DNA of 64,000 nucleotides from Albidovulum denitrificans (GTDB lineage: Bacteria > Pseudomonadota > Alphaproteobacteria > Rhodobacterales > Rhodobacteraceae), in the NCBI RefSeq assembly GCF_002973535.1, contig NZ_PVEP01000012.1, forward strand, positions 41,072 through 105,071, in the 5' to 3' direction. The notes beneath the pieces were generated by a model, which made no database searches, was not told the DNA's origin, and saw only the letters and a program-made list of their open reading frames with translations. The position numbers were made by a program, and so were the translations under genes. Below, piece after piece: positions 8,948 through 17,440 of the stretch. Position 1 is the stretch's first letter; every line of letters starts with the position of its first letter.

Positions 8948-9940
8948 ATGGCAAGCGCCAACACTTCCGAACTGTCGACACCGGCGCCGCGCAGGCAGGC
9001 ATCGCTTCTGTCTCGTTTCTGGGCCTGGGAAGGCAGCGGCGTCCTTGTCGCGCTGGTGGCGCTCACGGCGGCCCTGACGCTTGCGACCGACAACTTCCTG
9101 TCGGCCTACAACGTCTCGGTCGTGCTGCGGCAGGCCGCCTTCGTCGGTCTTGTGGCGCTTGGCCAGACGCTTGTCCTTCTGGTGGGCGGCATCGACCTGT
9201 CTGTCGGCGCGGCGGCCGGGCTATCCTCGATCGTCGGGGCGATTGCGCTGACGCAATGGGGCATCCACCCGTACCTCATCATTCCCTTCACGATGTTCTT
9301 CGGCTTTGCCCTTGGCGCGCTGAACGGGGTCTTCGTGGCGGGACTGAGGCTTAACCCCTTCATCGTGACGCTGGCGACGTGGGAGATTTTCGCGGGCCTG
9401 ACCCTTGTCATCACCAAGGGCTATCCGATCCGGCCGCTGGGCGATCAGTTCGGCATTTTCGGCAAGGGAGAGATCTGGGGCATTCCGGTGCCGGTCATCA
9501 TCTTCTTCGCCTCGGCCATCTTCCTGATCTGGATGCTTCGACAGACCCGTTTCGGCCGCAACATCTTTGCCGTCGGCGGCAACCGTGACGCCGCGATCCT
9601 TGCCGGTATCCGGGTGCGCCTTGTGGAATTCACGGCCTTCGGCATGGCCGGCATGTTCGCGGCACTCGCCGGTATCCTCTTTGCCAGCCGGATGGATGCG
9701 GGCCAACCCTCGGTCGGCGAAGGCTGGCTGATGGGTGCGATCACGGCTGCGATCCTTGGCGGGACGTCGCTGCGCGGCGGTCAGGGCTCCATCGTCGGCA
9801 CCGTGCTTGGCGCGCTTCTTCTGGCGGTGCTGGGCAACGGGACCGTGCTTCTGAACGTCTCCGGTTTCTGGCAAAGGGTGATCGTCGGCGGTGTGGTTCT
9901 TGTCGCCGTTCTGGTTGACCTCTTGCGCAGAAAGGACTGA
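8948..9940 (+). CDS. Sugar ABC transporter permease (RbsC type)
   Basis: A 330-residue integral membrane protein with about eight to ten hydrophobic helices and the RbsC-class motifs GGIDLSVGAAAGLSSIVGA, LNPFIVTLATWEIFAGLTL and GGNRDAAILAGIRV. It forms the transmembrane channel for the RbsA-like ATPase encoded 20 bp upstream, preceded by a GAAAGAGGAAA ribosome region. The last gene of the set, a SorC regulator, follows after 20 bp, so kinase, importer and regulator probably form one transcript. Confidence 0.9.
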   Translation: MASANTSELSTPAPRRQASLLSRFWAWEGSGVLVALVALTAALTLATDNFLSAYNVSVVLRQAAFVGLVALGQTLVLLVGGIDLSVGAAAGLSSIVGAIALTQWGIHPYLIIPFTMFFGFALGALNGVFVAGLRLNPFIVTLATWEIFAGLTLVITKGYPIRPLGDQFGIFGKGEIWGIPVPVIIFFASAIFLIWMLRQTRFGRNIFAVGGNRDAAILAGIRVRLVEFTAFGMAGMFAALAGILFASRMDAGQPSVGEGWLMGAITAAILGGTSLRGGQGSIVGTVLGALLLAVLGNGTVLLNVSGFWQRVIVGGVVLVAVLVDLLRRKD

Positions 9941-9960
9941 ACTCTGCCCGGCAGGATGGC

Positions 9961-10968
9961 ATGACCCGTTCCGCACACGCTATGAACAGGCAAACCGGCA
10001 CGAAGAGGCGAGGCAGAGTGAGCGACACGGACGTCAACGACGACCTCAAGACGCGGATCGCATGGCTTTACTATGTGGAAGGCATGACGCAGGACGAGGT
10101 CGCCCAAAGCGTCGGCCTGACCCGCGCCCGCGTTCTCCGCATCCTGGCCAATGCCCGTGGCGACGGCAGCGTCCAGATCCGCGTGACGACAAAGCTGTCG
10201 GGCTGTGTGGAGCTTGAGCGGAGGCTGGAGGATGTCTGGGGCCTTGACCGCGCCATCGTCGTGCCGACGCCCGAGGATGCGGGCAAGATCAACCGGATCG
10301 TCGGGTCGGAAGTGGCGCAATACCTCAACACCTCGCTGCGGCCCGACATGTCGATCGGCCTTGGCTGGGGATCGACCCTGACGGCTGGTGTGCCGCTGAT
10401 CGAACAGAAGCCCGCCAACGGCACCAAGGTGATCTCCCTGCTGGGTGGGCTGACGCGGGTGTCGCAGGTCAACCCTTCGGAATTCGCCTGGCGCGTGGCC
10501 GACCGGCTGTCGGCGGAATGCTTCCTGATGGCAGGCCCCGTCTTCGCCCCCGATGCCAAGACGCGCGACGCGCTGATGGCCCATGGCGGCATCGTCGAAC
10601 TGGCGGAACGGGCGCGGTCGCTGGACATGGCGTTCCTGTCGCTGGGCGACCTGACACCGCATTCGATCTTCGTGAAATACGGCCTTCTCTCCCAGGAAGA
10701 GATCGTCTCTCTCGAACGCGCCGGGGCGGTGGGCGACGTGTTGTGCCGTTTTGTCAATGCCGAGGGGGAGATCGTCGATCACCCCGTCAACGACCGCGTT
10801 TTCGCCGTCCACCCGCACGACCTGCGCCGGGCGCGAAAGCTGGTCCTCGCCTCGGGCGGGTGGAACAAGGTCACCATCATCCGCGCCGCGATCAGGATGC
10901 TGCGCCCGTCCGTCCTTATCACCGATGAGGATGTCGCGCGGCGGCTGTGCGAGGTGCCGGGGGCCTGA
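9961..10968 (+). CDS. SorC/DeoR-family sugar-responsive transcriptional regulator
   Basis: The 335-residue protein has an N-terminal helix-turn-helix (WLYYVEGMTQDEVAQSVGLTRARVLRILANARGDG, written here as two adjoining blocks: residues about 37-56 and 57-71) and a large C-terminal sugar-phosphate-binding domain containing LGWGSTLT, as in SorC, DeoR-like and EryD regulators. These proteins sense a phosphorylated sugar, here probably the kinase product. The ATG at 9961 follows AGGA with 5 nt spacing; a GTG at 10018 is an alternative nearer the usual family start. Likely operators are the inverted repeats in the 5141-5355 divergent region. Confidence 0.88.
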   Translation: MTRSAHAMNRQTGTKRRGRVSDTDVNDDLKTRIAWLYYVEGMTQDEVAQSVGLTRARVLRILANARGDGSVQIRVTTKLSGCVELERRLEDVWGLDRAIVVPTPEDAGKINRIVGSEVAQYLNTSLRPDMSIGLGWGSTLTAGVPLIEQKPANGTKVISLLGGLTRVSQVNPSEFAWRVADRLSAECFLMAGPVFAPDAKTRDALMAHGGIVELAERARSLDMAFLSLGDLTPHSIFVKYGLLSQEEIVSLERAGAVGDVLCRFVNAEGEIVDHPVNDRVFAVHPHDLRRARKLVLASGGWNKVTIIRAAIRMLRPSVLITDEDVARRLCEVPGA

Positions 10969-11173
10969 CGGCGCGCAAGGCCCGCCGATGCCGGGACAAG
11001 CGAGGCCCGTTTGGCGCGGACAGATCCGGGATGTCCGGGCAGAATGCTGATTATCAACAACAAATTTGGCGCGGCAGGCGAAACTTATGGCGCGGCAGCC
11101 AGAGACGGCAGCAGGGACCCTCCCCCATCCTCTGCATGACCCCGGCAAGACGTCGGCGATGCGGGAGGATATC

Positions 11174-12577
11174 ATGGACTACAGGATGCTCATCAACGGA
11201 CAGCTGGTGTCGGGCGACCATATGCTCGACGTCATCAATCCGGCGACCGAAGAGGTTTTCGCGCGCGTCCCCCACGCGACCGAGGCGCAGCTGGACGAGG
11301 CCGTCACCGCCGCGACCGCCGCGCAGAAGGCATGGGCCGGGACCAGCATGGCCGAGCGCCGCGCGAAGATCGGGGAACTGGCGGCGGCGATCGGCGCGAA
11401 AGCCGCCGATCTGGCCCGCACGATCACCATGGAACAGGGCAAGCCCCTGCCCGAAGCCACGGGCGAGGTCGAATGGAGCCAGGGCTATCTTCTGCACACT
11501 GCGCAGCTGGACCTGCCCGATCGGGTCATCCAGGACGATGCGCAGTTCCGAATCGAAACCCGGCACAAGCCCCTGGGCGTGGTCGGCGCCATCGTGGCGT
11601 GGAATTTCCCGCTGCTGCTGGCCTGCTGGAAGATCGGGCCGGCCCTGATGGCAGGCAATGCGATCATCCTGAAACCCGCGCCGACGACGCCGGTCACCGC
11701 ACTGATGCTCGGCGAGATCTGCGCACGGGTTTTCCCAGCGGGCCTCGTCAACATCCTGACCGACAACAACGACCTTGGCCCGAAGATGACCGCCCATCCG
11801 GGCATCGCCAAGATCGGCTTCACCGGGTCCTCTGCAACCGGCAAGCGCATCATGGCCAGCGCCGCCGACACGATGAAGCGCGTCACGCTTGAGATGGGCG
11901 GCAACGACCCGACCATCGTCCTGCCCGACGTGGACGTGCGCGCGACCGCCGAGAAGGTCTATGGCGGCGCCTTCTTCAACGCCGGTCAGGTCTGCCTCGC
12001 CATCAAGCGCGCCTATGTCCATGATGCGATCTACGATGAATTCTGCGATGCCCTTGCCGATATTGCCAGCCAGGCGGTGGTCGACGACGGGATGAAGCAG
12101 GGGACCACGGTCGGCCCGATCCAGAACAAGGCGCAGTTCGAGAAGGTGAAGGGCTACCTTGAAGATGCCCGCACCAGCGGCCGGATCATCGCTGGCGGCG
12201 AGGTGAAGGGCGGCAAGGGCTATTTCATCAGCCCGACCATCGTCCGCGACGTGACCGACGGCCACAAGATCGTGGACGAGGAGCAGTTCGGCCCGATCCT
12301 GCCGGTCATCCGCTTCGACGATGTCAACGACGTGATCGCGCGCGCCAATGCCTCGGACTACGGACTTGGCGGGTCGGTGCATTCGGCGGATGTCGACAAG
12401 GCGACGGAGATCGCGGGGCGCATCGACTCCGGTACCATCTGGGTGAACCAGCAGTTGAACATCGGGCCGCATATCCCGATGGCCGGTTTCAAGGGATCGG
12501 GCCTGGGCGTGGAGCAATCGGTCGAGGGACTTGCGGAATACACGCAGATGCAGGTCATCAACGTCGCCCGCGGCTAG
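11174..12577 (+). CDS. NAD(P)-dependent aldehyde dehydrogenase family protein
   Basis: The 467-residue protein has the ALDH catalytic set: the general-base region LEMGGNDPT with the catalytic Glu, and the nucleophile in NAGQVCLAIKR. It also has the cofactor loop IAKIGFTGSSATGK and the N-terminal NPATEEVFARVPHAT. A GGAGG ribosome site 5-6 nt before ATG 11174 decides the start. The family includes succinate-semialdehyde, lactaldehyde and arylacetaldehyde dehydrogenases. Since an amine dehydrogenase that makes aldehydes lies 5 kb away, oxidation of an amine-derived aldehyde is one possibility, but it is on the opposite strand and in a different operon, next to an acyl-CoA synthetase. Confidence 0.88.
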   Translation: MDYRMLINGQLVSGDHMLDVINPATEEVFARVPHATEAQLDEAVTAATAAQKAWAGTSMAERRAKIGELAAAIGAKAADLARTITMEQGKPLPEATGEVEWSQGYLLHTAQLDLPDRVIQDDAQFRIETRHKPLGVVGAIVAWNFPLLLACWKIGPALMAGNAIILKPAPTTPVTALMLGEICARVFPAGLVNILTDNNDLGPKMTAHPGIAKIGFTGSSATGKRIMASAADTMKRVTLEMGGNDPTIVLPDVDVRATAEKVYGGAFFNAGQVCLAIKRAYVHDAIYDEFCDALADIASQAVVDDGMKQGTTVGPIQNKAQFEKVKGYLEDARTSGRIIAGGEVKGGKGYFISPTIVRDVTDGHKIVDEEQFGPILPVIRFDDVNDVIARANASDYGLGGSVHSADVDKATEIAGRIDSGTIWVNQQLNIGPHIPMAGFKGSGLGVEQSVEGLAEYTQMQVINVARG

Positions 12578-12663
12578 GGTCGCGACAAAGCTGCGTCAGC
12601 CGTTCCGGTGCCGACAGCAATACCCGCGGCGAACCGGCATGGCGTTTCAGGGAGGAGACCCCC

Positions 12664-14382
12664 ATGTCCCACGCAATGGCCGCCAGCGCGGCACCCCGGG
12701 ATGGCCTGTCGCATGTGACAGGCCCAACCGAACCGCCGCTGAAGAACGCCACGATACCGCAATTGCTGCGCGAGGCGGTCGCGTCCCATGGCGACAGCGA
12801 GGCGCTGGTCTTCCGCGAAAGCGGCGACCGGCTGAGTTACCGTGACTTCGCCCGCCAGGTGGACCGATGCGCGGCAGGGTTTCTGGCGCTCGGGATCGGC
12901 AAGGGTGATCGCGTCGGCGTCTGGTCGCCCAACCGTCTTGAATGGGTGATCACGCAATTCGCCACCGCCCGGATCGGCGCGATCCTCGTCAACATCAACC
13001 CCGCCTATCGCCTGTCAGAACTCGACTACGCGCTGAACAAGGTAGGGTGCCGGGCGCTGGTCACGGCGCAAGCCTTCAAGACGTCGGACTATGTCGGCAT
13101 GATAAACGAGCTTGCGCCCGAACTGGCCGGGTCGGGCGACGGGCCGCTCAGCTCCGCGCGGCTGCCCGACTTGCGCCATGTCGTCGTGATGGGCGCAAAA
13201 GCCGGGCCGGGCATGATCCCGTTCGAAGGCCTGCTTGCCATGGCGACGCCCGCGCTGATCGAGGATCTCGACCGCATCGACGCCACGCTGACCCCGCGTG
13301 ACCCGATCAATATACAGTTCACCTCCGGCACGACCGGGATGCCCAAGGGCGCGACGCTGTCGCATTTCAACATCGTCAACAACGCGCGATTCGTGACCGA
13401 CCGGATCAACCTGACGGCCGGGGACCGGCTGGTCATTCCGGTGCCGCTTTATCACTGCTTCGGCATGGTGATGGGTGTGCTTGGCGCGGTCAGCAAGGGC
13501 GCGAAGATGATCTTCCCCGGCGAAGCCTTTACCCCGGTCCAGACCCTCGACGCAATCGCGGCCGAGCGCGCGACAGTCTGCTACGGCGTGCCGACCATGT
13601 TCGTCGCCATGTTGCAGGAGCTTGACCGGCAACACCGCGACCTGTCGAGCCTCAGGACCGGGATCATGGCCGGAGCGCTCTGCCCGATCGAGGTGATGAA
13701 GCGGGTCAATCGCGACATGCACATGCATGAGGTCACGATCTGCTACGGCATGACCGAAACCTCGCCCGTCTCGTTCCAGAGCTTCACCGACGACCCGACC
13801 GAAAAGCGATGCGAGACGGTGGGCCGCATCCACCCGCATCTTGAGGTGAAGGTCGTCGATGCCGACGGCAATATCGTGCCCGTGGGCGGGAAGGGGGAGC
13901 TTTGCACCCGCGGCTATTCCGTGATGGCGGGATATTGGGGCGATAAGGCCGCGACGGCCGCCGCCGTGACCGATGGCTGGATGCATACCGGCGATCTCGG
14001 CGTTCTGGACGCAGAGGGCTTCTGTTCCATCGTCGGCCGGGTGAAGGACATGATCATCCGCGGCGGCGAGAACATCTATCCGCGCGAGATCGAGGAATTC
14101 CTGATCCGCCATCCCGATGTCAGCGATGTCCAGGTCTTCGGCATCCCCGACAAGACCTTTGGCGAGCAGGTCTGCGCCTGGATCGTGGCCAGGCCCGGCA
14201 GCAGCATCGCGCCCGAGGCGCTGCGGGACTACTGCAAGGGCCAGATTGCGCATTTCAAGGTCCCGCACCATGTGCGCATCGTGACCGACCTGCCGATGAC
14301 GGCAACAGGCAAGCCGCAAAAGTTCGTGATGCGCGACCGGATGGTCGAAATGCTCAGGGCCGAGGCCGCTCAGAACCCGTGA
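12664..14382 (+). CDS. AMP-forming acyl-CoA synthetase (FadD-like)
   Basis: A 572-residue ANL-superfamily enzyme with the adenylate-binding P-loop FTSGTTGMPKGATLSH, the A5 motif YGMTETSPVSFQS, A7 WMHTGDLGVLD, and the C-terminal GRVKDMIIRGGENIYPREIE plus the catalytic lysine region TGKPQKFVMR. It activates a carboxylic acid to its CoA thioester through an acyl-adenylate. Medium- or long-chain fatty acids are the usual substrates of the nearest relatives, although aromatic acids are possible. A strong GGGAGGAGA ribosome site precedes the ATG. It lies 86 bp downstream of the aldehyde dehydrogenase, so an aldehyde to acid to acyl-CoA sequence is plausible. Its 3' end overlaps the convergent tetrahaem cytochrome gene by 13 bp. 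Confidence 0.9.
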   Translation: MSHAMAASAAPRDGLSHVTGPTEPPLKNATIPQLLREAVASHGDSEALVFRESGDRLSYRDFARQVDRCAAGFLALGIGKGDRVGVWSPNRLEWVITQFATARIGAILVNINPAYRLSELDYALNKVGCRALVTAQAFKTSDYVGMINELAPELAGSGDGPLSSARLPDLRHVVVMGAKAGPGMIPFEGLLAMATPALIEDLDRIDATLTPRDPINIQFTSGTTGMPKGATLSHFNIVNNARFVTDRINLTAGDRLVIPVPLYHCFGMVMGVLGAVSKGAKMIFPGEAFTPVQTLDAIAAERATVCYGVPTMFVAMLQELDRQHRDLSSLRTGIMAGALCPIEVMKRVNRDMHMHEVTICYGMTETSPVSFQSFTDDPTEKRCETVGRIHPHLEVKVVDADGNIVPVGGKGELCTRGYSVMAGYWGDKAATAAAVTDGWMHTGDLGVLDAEGFCSIVGRVKDMIIRGGENIYPREIEEFLIRHPDVSDVQVFGIPDKTFGEQVCAWIVARPGSSIAPEALRDYCKGQIAHFKVPHHVRIVTDLPMTATGKPQKFVMRDRMVEMLRAEAAQNP

Positions 14383-14738
14383 TCGTCCAGATGGCAGGCA
14401 ATGCAACGCCGGGTCGGCCCGGCGGGTCGGCCCGCCGCGTGTTCCGCCACATGGCAGGACTGGCAGAGGCCGTGGAACTGCGCCTCAAGGAACGGGGCGG
14501 CCTTCGGATCGGTGACATGGCAGGCCATGCAGGTCTGGCCCGTCCTGTGATCGGCGAATTCATGATGGCAGGTCGCGCAGGGCTGGCCGAAATGCGACTC
14601 ATGCGTGAAGGTCATCGGCAGGACGGCGAGGCCGCCCCCGAAGCGTGGCGCCCGGTCAGGTTGCGGCCCGGCCACGGGCAGACCGGCGACAACCAGCCAT
14701 GCCCCCGCAAGAAAGAGCGCGCCCAGCAACCACTTCAT
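14370..14738 (-). CDS. Periplasmic tetrahaem cytochrome c (class III-like)
   Basis: The 122-residue protein begins with an uncleaved-or-cleaved hydrophobic leader (MKWLLGALFLAGAWLVVAG), followed by four haem c motifs: CATCHH, CMACH, CQSCH and CIACH. Extra histidines (THESH, FH) are suited to act as distal ligands. Such small multihaem proteins shuttle electrons in the periplasm or at the membrane. It is the last gene of the amine dehydrogenase operon and overlaps the membrane haem protein gene by 4 bp (ATGA), which suggests that the two act together in electron transfer from the amine dehydrogenase or in its maturation. The role is inference. Confidence 0.85.
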   Translation of the reverse strand: MKWLLGALFLAGAWLVVAGLPVAGPQPDRAPRFGGGLAVLPMTFTHESHFGQPCATCHHEFADHRTGQTCMACHVTDPKAAPFLEAQFHGLCQSCHVAEHAAGRPAGPTRRCIACHLDDHGF

Positions 14739-15382
14739 GGCGTCCCGTCCCGGATCAGAAGAAACAGCACGCACGCCATCGCGCCAATGATCAGATAGCC
14801 GCTGACCGATGCGGCGGGCGCATGGGCAAGCCGCGCCCAGTACCGTCGGCCCGACACGCAGGCAACCAGCACCCCGGCAAGCACTCCCGCCTGCCACCAC
14901 GCCGGAAGATAAAAGCCGCTCAAAACGACATGCAGGGCTGCCATCCCGACGGTGACGAAGCCCAGGATCCGGTGCGCCTTGCGGAACTGGCGATAGTGCC
15001 GGTGTACCCGTAGCCGGTCAGGCATCCGCGCCAGAACGCTTAGCACCGCAAGCGCGATCAGCCCCGCAAGGCCAAGCCACATGTGGGCAGGGCCGCCGGG
15101 AAGAAGATAGAAGCGAACCGTCCCATCGCCCGCCAGAAACCAGAACGCATGCAGGATCGCGGTGCCAAGCACCCAGTATCCCAAAACCTCGTGCCGCCGC
15201 ACCGACCGTTTGCGCGGGACGGGTATCATCTGGAAGAGAAGGCCCGCGAAGGCCAGAAGACCAAGCGCATTGCCCAGGTCCCAGAACCAGCCGCCGCCCC
15301 GGAACGGTTCGGCAAGGAAGGACGTCGCGAAAACCGCGGCGATGACGCCCGCAAGAACAGCTCCGCGAAAGCCGGTCACCAC
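14735..15382 (-). CDS. Ferric-reductase-like / cytochrome b-type membrane haem protein
   Basis: A 215-residue integral membrane protein with about six hydrophobic helices. Histidines sit in or near the helices (RHEVLGYWVLGTAILHAFW, RKAHRILGFVTVGMAALHVV) in the pattern of ferric-reductase-like transmembrane domains that hold two b haems. I set the start at the GTG at 15382, after the stop of the upstream cytochrome gene at 15399; GTG 15379 is an alternative and the ribosome site is weak. Sandwiched between monohaem and tetrahaem cytochromes, it probably passes electrons across or along the inner membrane. It has no NAD- or FAD-binding domain. Confidence 0.72.
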   Translation of the reverse strand: MVTGFRGAVLAGVIAAVFATSFLAEPFRGGGWFWDLGNALGLLAFAGLLFQMIPVPRKRSVRRHEVLGYWVLGTAILHAFWFLAGDGTVRFYLLPGGPAHMWLGLAGLIALAVLSVLARMPDRLRVHRHYRQFRKAHRILGFVTVGMAALHVVLSGFYLPAWWQAGVLAGVLVACVSGRRYWARLAHAPAASVSGYLIIGAMACVLFLLIRDGTP

Positions 15383-15398
15383 GGCCGTTTCCCGCCGG

Positions 15399-15851
15399 TC
15401 ACGGCCAGGGATAGGTGGCGATTTCGATGCCCGACTTGCGAAGCTCCGCAACCACCTGACGGCGATAGGCCACCAGATCGCCGATCGGTTCCGCCCGCCG
15501 CCGGGTGACCTCCTCTGCCGTGAAATGCGCGCCGTTCTCGGACCACTGGTCGAGGATGTAGTTCATCACCTCGGCGATCTGCGCGTCGGTCATGCTGTTG
15601 GCGACGACGCCCGGCACATGCATCACATAGGTTCGGCCGATCTCTGTCCCGACGATATGCCCGACCGAATCGGGAAATCCCGGAATGCCGCCCTCAACCG
15701 TGCCGAGCCCCTGCATGCCGTGGCAGCCGGAACAGTGCAGGATGTAATTCGCGCGCGGCGAGGTCGCGGTATTGCCCGCATGGCCCGGCGTTGCCGTCGC
15801 GGCCGCAAGGAGCAGGGGGAACAGCAGAGAATACCTCATCATCCGTCTCAC
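15399..15851 (-). CDS. Monohaem cytochrome c (second of pair)
   Basis: This 150-residue protein has a signal peptide (hydrophobic LLFPLLLAAATATPGHA), one haem c motif CSGCH near residue 40 and a distal region with methionines (YVMHVPGVVANSMTDAQIAEVMNYIL), as expected of a class I-like cytochrome c. Its ATG overlaps the stop of the preceding cytochrome gene (ATGA). Position directly after the amine dehydrogenase light chain and another cytochrome makes it a candidate electron carrier between the TTQ enzyme and the respiratory chain, in place of the copper proteins amicyanin or azurin, which are absent from this cluster. Confidence 0.85.
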   Translation of the reverse strand: MRRMMRYSLLFPLLLAAATATPGHAGNTATSPRANYILHCSGCHGMQGLGTVEGGIPGFPDSVGHIVGTEIGRTYVMHVPGVVANSMTDAQIAEVMNYILDQWSENGAHFTAEEVTRRRAEPIGDLVAYRRQVVAELRKSGIEIATYPWP

Positions 15852-16294
15852 TCCGTCGGCGGGCGCAGCGCGGAAAGGTCGCCATGGGTCGTTCCGCTTG
15901 CCCGCATTTCGGCGATCTGATCGGCGGAAACCGCCTGATCCACGCCGCCAAGCTCGGCCAGAACCCAGCTTGTGATCGTGGCGAGGTCCGCATCCGATGT
16001 CCCGGCGACAGGCGGCATCACCAGCCCCATGTAGCGCTGGCCCCGCACCTTGATGGGCTTGGTGAACCCCTTGGTGACGATCCCGCTGATATAGGTCGGC
16101 GCATCGTCCCCCAGCGCCTGCCAGAACTCCGGCCGGTCAAGGGGCGGGGCAAGGCCGGGGGTCCCGGTCCCGCCCGTGTTGTGGCACGCCGAACAATGCG
16201 CCTCGAACAGGTCCGCCCCGTCGCTGCCCGCATCCTGCGCGAATGCGGGGGCGCAAAGCAGAGCGGCCAGACAGGCGAAAAGCCCCGGCCGCAT
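15848..16294 (-). CDS. Monohaem cytochrome c (first of pair)
   Basis: The ATG at 16294 overlaps the last base of the amine dehydrogenase light chain stop (TGATG), so translation is coupled. The 148-residue product has a signal peptide ending near AFAQ, one haem c motif CSACH (FEAHCSACHNTGG) and the conserved downstream methionine in MGLVMPPVAGTSDADLATITSWVL. This is a class I c-type cytochrome of the cytochrome c5/c551 kind and probably the direct or near-direct electron acceptor of the amine dehydrogenase in the periplasm. The longer upstream open frame is the out-of-frame shadow of the light-chain gene. Confidence 0.87.
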   Translation of the reverse strand: MRPGLFACLAALLCAPAFAQDAGSDGADLFEAHCSACHNTGGTGTPGLAPPLDRPEFWQALGDDAPTYISGIVTKGFTKPIKVRGQRYMGLVMPPVAGTSDADLATITSWVLAELGGVDQAVSADQIAEMRASGTTHGDLSALRPPTE

Positions 16295-16818
16295 CAATCG
16301 GCCGTACCGACGACAACCGACACCGTGCAGTGATAGCCCTTGTCGGTATTTGCGGTACACCAGTTGATATCGTTGTAAAGACCCATCTGATAGCCCGGCC
16401 GCTCGCCCTTGTTGTTGTTGCAGAAGGTCGCGGTCGGGATGAACGGCTTGCCGCAGCAGTCGTTGTAGCTGATCAGGTAGTTCTTGCCGTCGTCGGGATT
16501 GGCGCAGGTGCCGACCCAGGACACGGCCGAAACGCTGCTGCCCGGCGGGCAGGACGTCAGAGAGCCGCCCGAATCCTCGCAGAGAAAGCCGTCGATGGCA
16601 CAGTGGCGCCAGTAGGTACACGGATCATCCGCGCCGCCACCCTCGGAGGCAAAGGCGCGCCGGTCGAAGGGCAGAACCGGCGAGATGGCGGCGCCCATCA
16701 GAGCAAGGCCGGTTCTGGCCAGGAACGACCGCCGGCCGTTGCGGCGGGCCGAAGACCGGATATTCGCCTCGGTCGCGCCGTCGAGGCGCTTGAGGAAGCT
16801 GTCGATGAAACGGGTCAT
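16294..16818 (-). CDS. aauA: TTQ amine dehydrogenase light (beta) chain, aromatic-amine type
   Basis: This 174-residue protein is the small subunit that carries tryptophan tryptophylquinone. Both TTQ tryptophans are present, W101 (VSWVGTC) and W153 (DINWCTAN), as are the two aspartates that in MauA are needed for TTQ formation, D76 (AIDG) and D120 (NDCCG). A long leader with a twin-arginine motif (RRSFLARTGLALMG) directs Tat export, as in MauA. Segments such as HCAIDGFLC, KNYLISYNDCCGK and ERPGY look closer to aromatic amine dehydrogenase than to methylamine dehydrogenase. The mature chain has 10 cysteines rather than the usual 12. ATG 16818 has an AAGGAAA site; an in-frame GTG lies at 16842. 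Confidence 0.9.
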   Translation of the reverse strand: MTRFIDSFLKRLDGATEANIRSSARRNGRRSFLARTGLALMGAAISPVLPFDRRAFASEGGGADDPCTYWRHCAIDGFLCEDSGGSLTSCPPGSSVSAVSWVGTCANPDDGKNYLISYNDCCGKPFIPTATFCNNNKGERPGYQMGLYNDINWCTANTDKGYHCTVSVVVGTAD

Positions 16819-16848
16819 GATAGGTTTCCTTCCTTGTGTCACGATATG

Positions 16849-17439
16849 TCAGGATGTCATCCCGGCCACGGCGGCCTGGTACGAGGGGATGCCGGTTTCC
16901 GAAGCGGTAAACAGGCTTTCGAGTTGTTCGCGGCTGTTCACGAGGCCCTTGGTCACGACCTTGCCGTCCTTGTCGATCAGCACGGCGAAGGGCAGCTTCG
17001 AGACCTTGAAGCTCATCCCCAGTTCCGAGGACAGGACATAGGGAAAGGCGCCGAGCTTTTCCGTCTCGATCAACCGGCGGTGCAGTTGTTCGCGCCCGTC
17101 CGAGGCAAGGATCACGTCCAGCCAGGACTGTTCGTCGGTGCGGATGGATTTCAGCGCGGGCAGAAGTGCCTTGCAGATCGGGCAGCTCGTGGACAGGAAG
17201 AAGATCAGCTGCGACCGTCCCCCCGCCTGGCCCAGCGTCAGGCCGGGGCCGTTCAGGTTGGGCAGTTCGAGGGCTGCAACCTTGTCGCCAAGGGCCGGAC
17301 CCGCGTCCGAGATCATCGCGCCGACGGGCGACACACGCTCGAACAGGATGCCGATCTGGCGGGCCAGGGCAAAGATCACCCCAAGCTGGACCAGCACGAC
17401 GACCCACAGCAGGATGTTGGAGAAGGTCAGGAGGGTCAT
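16849..17439 (-). CDS. mauD: Amine dehydrogenase maturation protein MauD (thioredoxin-like)
   Basis: The 196-residue protein has one N-terminal membrane anchor (LLTFSNILLWVVVLVQLGVIFALA) and then a periplasmic thioredoxin-like domain with the redox motif CPIC in STSCPICKALLPALK. MauD is needed to make the many disulfides of the TTQ light chain and to stabilise it. The gene lies between mauE and the light-chain gene in the standard B-E-D-A order and begins one base after the mauE stop. Confidence 0.93.
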   Translation of the reverse strand: MTLLTFSNILLWVVVLVQLGVIFALARQIGILFERVSPVGAMISDAGPALGDKVAALELPNLNGPGLTLGQAGGRSQLIFFLSTSCPICKALLPALKSIRTDEQSWLDVILASDGREQLHRRLIETEKLGAFPYVLSSELGMSFKVSKLPFAVLIDKDGKVVTKGLVNSREQLESLFTASETGIPSYQAAVAGMTS

Positions 17440-17440
17440 G

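Noticed and set aside
15848..16621. Longer 257-codon version of the first cytochrome c gene
   Set aside because: The first 109 codons overlap the TTQ light-chain gene in another frame. The signal peptide starts at ATG 16294, which overlaps the light-chain stop.
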